From positions 1 to 44,844 of the forward strand of contig NZ_JAHSQD010000012.1 in NCBI RefSeq assembly GCF_020103755.1: DNA of 44,844 bases, given 5' to 3'. Below the pieces are notes generated by a model. The model was given only the letters and a program-made list of their open reading frames with translations, ran no database searches and was not told where the DNA came from. Shown here piece after piece: positions 43,099 to 44,844 of the stretch (position 1 is its first letter; the number at the start of each line of letters is the position of its first letter). This DNA is from Streptomyces sp. LS1784. GTDB taxonomy: Bacteria; Actinomycetota; Actinomycetes; Streptomycetales; Streptomycetaceae. The translations under genes and the position numbers were made by a program.

Positions 43099-44223
43099 TC
43101 ACTGGCCGCGGACCGCTGCGTTGAGCAGCGCTGCCGTGCGGCTGTTCCACAGCACGGCGGACGAGACATTGTCGCTCTTGCCGCCGTCGTCGACGCCGCC
43201 GAGGGAGGCGATGGCGGTGCCGAGCTGGCTGCCGTTGTTGAAGTTCTCCATCAGCAGCGAGCCCGACACGCCGTTGGCGAAGCCGTCGCACGGGAACTCG
43301 ACGTGCCAGGCGTACTTCTTCAGCTGGCGGGTGGAGGTGATGCACTGGAGCGGGGTGTTGCGGTTGCCCGGGTAGCCGGTGATCTCGACGTAGTTGAAGT
43401 AGGGGGCGTTGGTGCGCCAGCCGTTCCCACCGGTCACGTCCTGGACGCGGCGGCCGCGCTGGTCCTTGAGCACGAGGAAGCCGTAGTCGTAGTCCGGGTT
43501 GCGGTTCTTCTTCCAGGTGGTGTCGATCCAGCGGGACTTCACCGACCACTTGCCGTACGGGCTCTGGCCGTCGCGGTAGCCCGGCACGAAGACGCCGCTG
43601 GGCATCGGGACGTACTTGAAGATGCAGTGGCCGGCAGTGGCGATGATGTTCTTGGACGCCGTGTTGATGACCGTGCCGGTACAACGCCAATTGGTCAATC
43701 CGATCTTGAAGAAGATCGCACCGACGGTTGGGACGCCGGACGAGGGCCAGGACCCCCGCGGGGACACGACGCCGTCCTGCGTCTGCGGCGCAGCGGCCTC
43801 GGCCGGGCCGGCCGAGGCCTGGTCGATCGGTCCCGACGCGGCCTCGGCATCGGCGCTGCCGTTCGGGGTGGCATCGCCGGCCGGCTGGGGCTGGTCGGCG
43901 ATTTTCCGGTCCATAGGGATGGCGGCCCGCATCTCCTCGGGTGTCCAGGAGTCCTGGGCCGCCTGGTCGGCCGCCGGGTCGTCGGTGGCGTCGCCGGCGA
44001 GGCGCTCCACCCCGGTGTACGGGGAGGGGTCGCCCTGGCCGACGATCGCGGCGTCGGCTCGGCCGGTGGCCGCGGGGGCCGCCGAGGCCGGGGCGGCGAT
44101 CGAGCCTGTCAGGGCCAGGACCGCCGTCGCGGCCAGGACGGTTCGCCCGAGCGAGGACCGCGGAGTCCGCGCGGCATGCGGAGCCTGCGAGTCATAAGAG
44201 TTTTGCGGATTGCGGAGACGCAT
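43099..44223 (-). CDS. Secreted trypsin/V8-like S1 serine protease
   Basis: 374 residues from ATG 44223 (GAGG six bases upstream). The signal peptide is about residues 22-48 (LGRTVLAATAVLALTGSIAA-PASA). An acidic Ala/Asp/Pro-rich pro-region runs to about 155. The protease domain has WRCTGTVI, the catalytic His199 in IATAGHC, Asp246 in PDYDYGFLVL and Ser320 in NGVSGSLL (the usual GDSGSP altered to GVSGSL). The spacing fits the glutamyl-endopeptidase/V8-like group of Streptomyces. Cys181/Cys200 and Cys294/Cys312 are likely disulfides. It is secreted and probably self-processed. The Asp-to-Val change before the Ser may alter activity. Confidence 0.9.
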   Translation of the reverse strand: MRLRNPQNSYDSQAPHAARTPRSSLGRTVLAATAVLALTGSIAAPASAAPAATGRADAAIVGQGDPSPYTGVERLAGDATDDPAADQAAQDSWTPEEMRAAIPMDRKIADQPQPAGDATPNGSADAEAASGPIDQASAGPAEAAAPQTQDGVVSPRGSWPSSGVPTVGAIFFKIGLTNWRCTGTVINTASKNIIATAGHCIFKYVPMPSGVFVPGYRDGQSPYGKWSVKSRWIDTTWKKNRNPDYDYGFLVLKDQRGRRVQDVTGGNGWRTNAPYFNYVEITGYPGNRNTPLQCITSTRQLKKYAWHVEFPCDGFANGVSGSLLMENFNNGSQLGTAIASLGGVDDGGKSDNVSSAVLWNSRTAALLNAAVRGQ

Positions 44224-44715
44224 GGGAAACCTCACGATCTGCGTCGATGGCACGCGGGCGTGGAGGGTCGAATGAACGGAGTAGCGGAGTACACCTGGCT
44301 CCCCCCAGCCGGCATGGCCGCCTGATCAGGCGGCGCTGGCTAGAGACTCTCGCAGAGCAATGATCGACTATTCGTCAGGCCGAAGAAGGAGGAGGTGCCA
44401 GCTCACTGGCTGTCAACCTGCCTGCCATTCGGCGGTGTTGTTGACCATCGCGGTTGGGTTATCTTCATCGAGCGTGCATGACGGGCTCGTTGTATTGGGG
44501 TCTGTTCCGACTCGCGGGGAAGTGAACCGTTTCCGAGGTCCATTGGCGAGATGTCAGGTAAGCAACGCCTTATGAGGATCGCTGGAACGAGACGGCTACC
44601 GATCGCCCGCTGATCGTCGCAACCGTCCTGCTGGCCCCCTTCGCGAACACGGGCCGCCCGGCGCTGAAAGCGGCGGCAGCTAGGCCGTGTCCTGTCGATC
44701 AGTTGAGTCGTTGAT
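44224..44715. other. Intergenic region before IS5 element
   Basis: About 490 bases with the S1 protease promoter at its left end. I see no gene. The sequence GGCCGTGTCCTGTCGATCAG near 44693-44712, just before the transposase, may be the left end of the IS, but the matching right end is outside the window. Confidence 0.5.
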
Positions 44716-44844
44716 ATGACTATGGGGAGTAGGGGTGATCTGACTGACAGTCAATGGGAGCGGCTCCGGCCGCTGCTGCCGGTGAGCAACGGGCGTTGTG
44801 GCAGGTGGCGGGACCACCGGCAGGTCATCGACGGCATCCTGTAC
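44716..44844 (+). mobile_element. IS5-family transposase, N-terminal part, cut by window edge
   Basis: From ATG 44716 (alternative ATG 44722) the frame is open to the window end and encodes 43 residues: GDLTDSQWERLRPLLPVSNG, then RWRDHRQVIDGILY. This is the standard N-terminus of IS5/IS4-group (InsH-like) transposases of Streptomyces. Whether the element is complete cannot be seen here. Confidence 0.85.

Overview
The window is high-GC actinomycete DNA, most likely Streptomyces or Kitasatospora. The signs are strong G/C bias at third codon positions, frequent GTG starts, GGAG-type ribosome sites, GTGA and TGATG start/stop overlaps, actinomycete IS families and typical secreted proteases. Everything here was read by eye. 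No similarity search was run.

Left edge (1-1133): remnants of two unrelated insertion sequences, an ISL3-type transposase N-terminus (minus strand, running off the window) and an IS4-type transposase C-terminus.

Main locus (about 1367-29694): a non-ribosomal peptide (NRPS) biosynthetic cluster that I cannot match to a named product. Minus-strand genes at the left encode a noncanonical SDR, an FAH-family enzyme, an XRE/NB-ARC regulator, an MbtH-like protein whose conserved CLD-Tyr codon reads as TAA, and a DRE-TIM aldolase. Divergent from the aldolase runs PhyH-type dioxygenase, alpha/beta hydrolase, HisC-like aminotransferase and LysE exporter. A convergent minus operon encodes an MFS exporter, a free-standing PCP-condensation didomain and an ATP-grasp ligase. 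A large plus-strand operon (14623-28168) encodes NRPS1 (vestigial C, A, PCP), NRPS2 (C-A-PCP-TE), a BBE-type flavoenzyme, an asparaginyl-tRNA-synthetase catalytic-domain paralog, a type II thioesterase, a mycofactocin-type SDR and NRPS3 (vestigial C, A, PCP; Thr-like code). A second MFS exporter closes the cluster. A plausible reading is that aldolase, FAH enzyme, dioxygenase, SDR and aminotransferase make one or more unusual amino acids. These would be joined by the split NRPS, with the ATP-grasp and AsnRS-like enzymes adding further amide or ligation chemistry, and exported by three transporters.

Right part (about 29.7-44.8 kb): first 1.75 kb of decayed DNA with recognisable exonuclease III and aldose-epimerase fragments. 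Then come small accessory genes: a DUF6243-like protein, a LuxR-type regulator, two small secreted proteins with a small membrane protein, an orphan NarL-type response regulator, a kinase/response-regulator pair whose kinase has an extra C-terminal membrane segment, a secreted protein with a cold-shock-like neighbour, an S8 protease, a frameshifted gene fused to an IS5 remnant, a small membrane protein and an S1 protease. The window ends inside an IS5-family transposase. Several perfect GC-rich palindromes punctuate this region.
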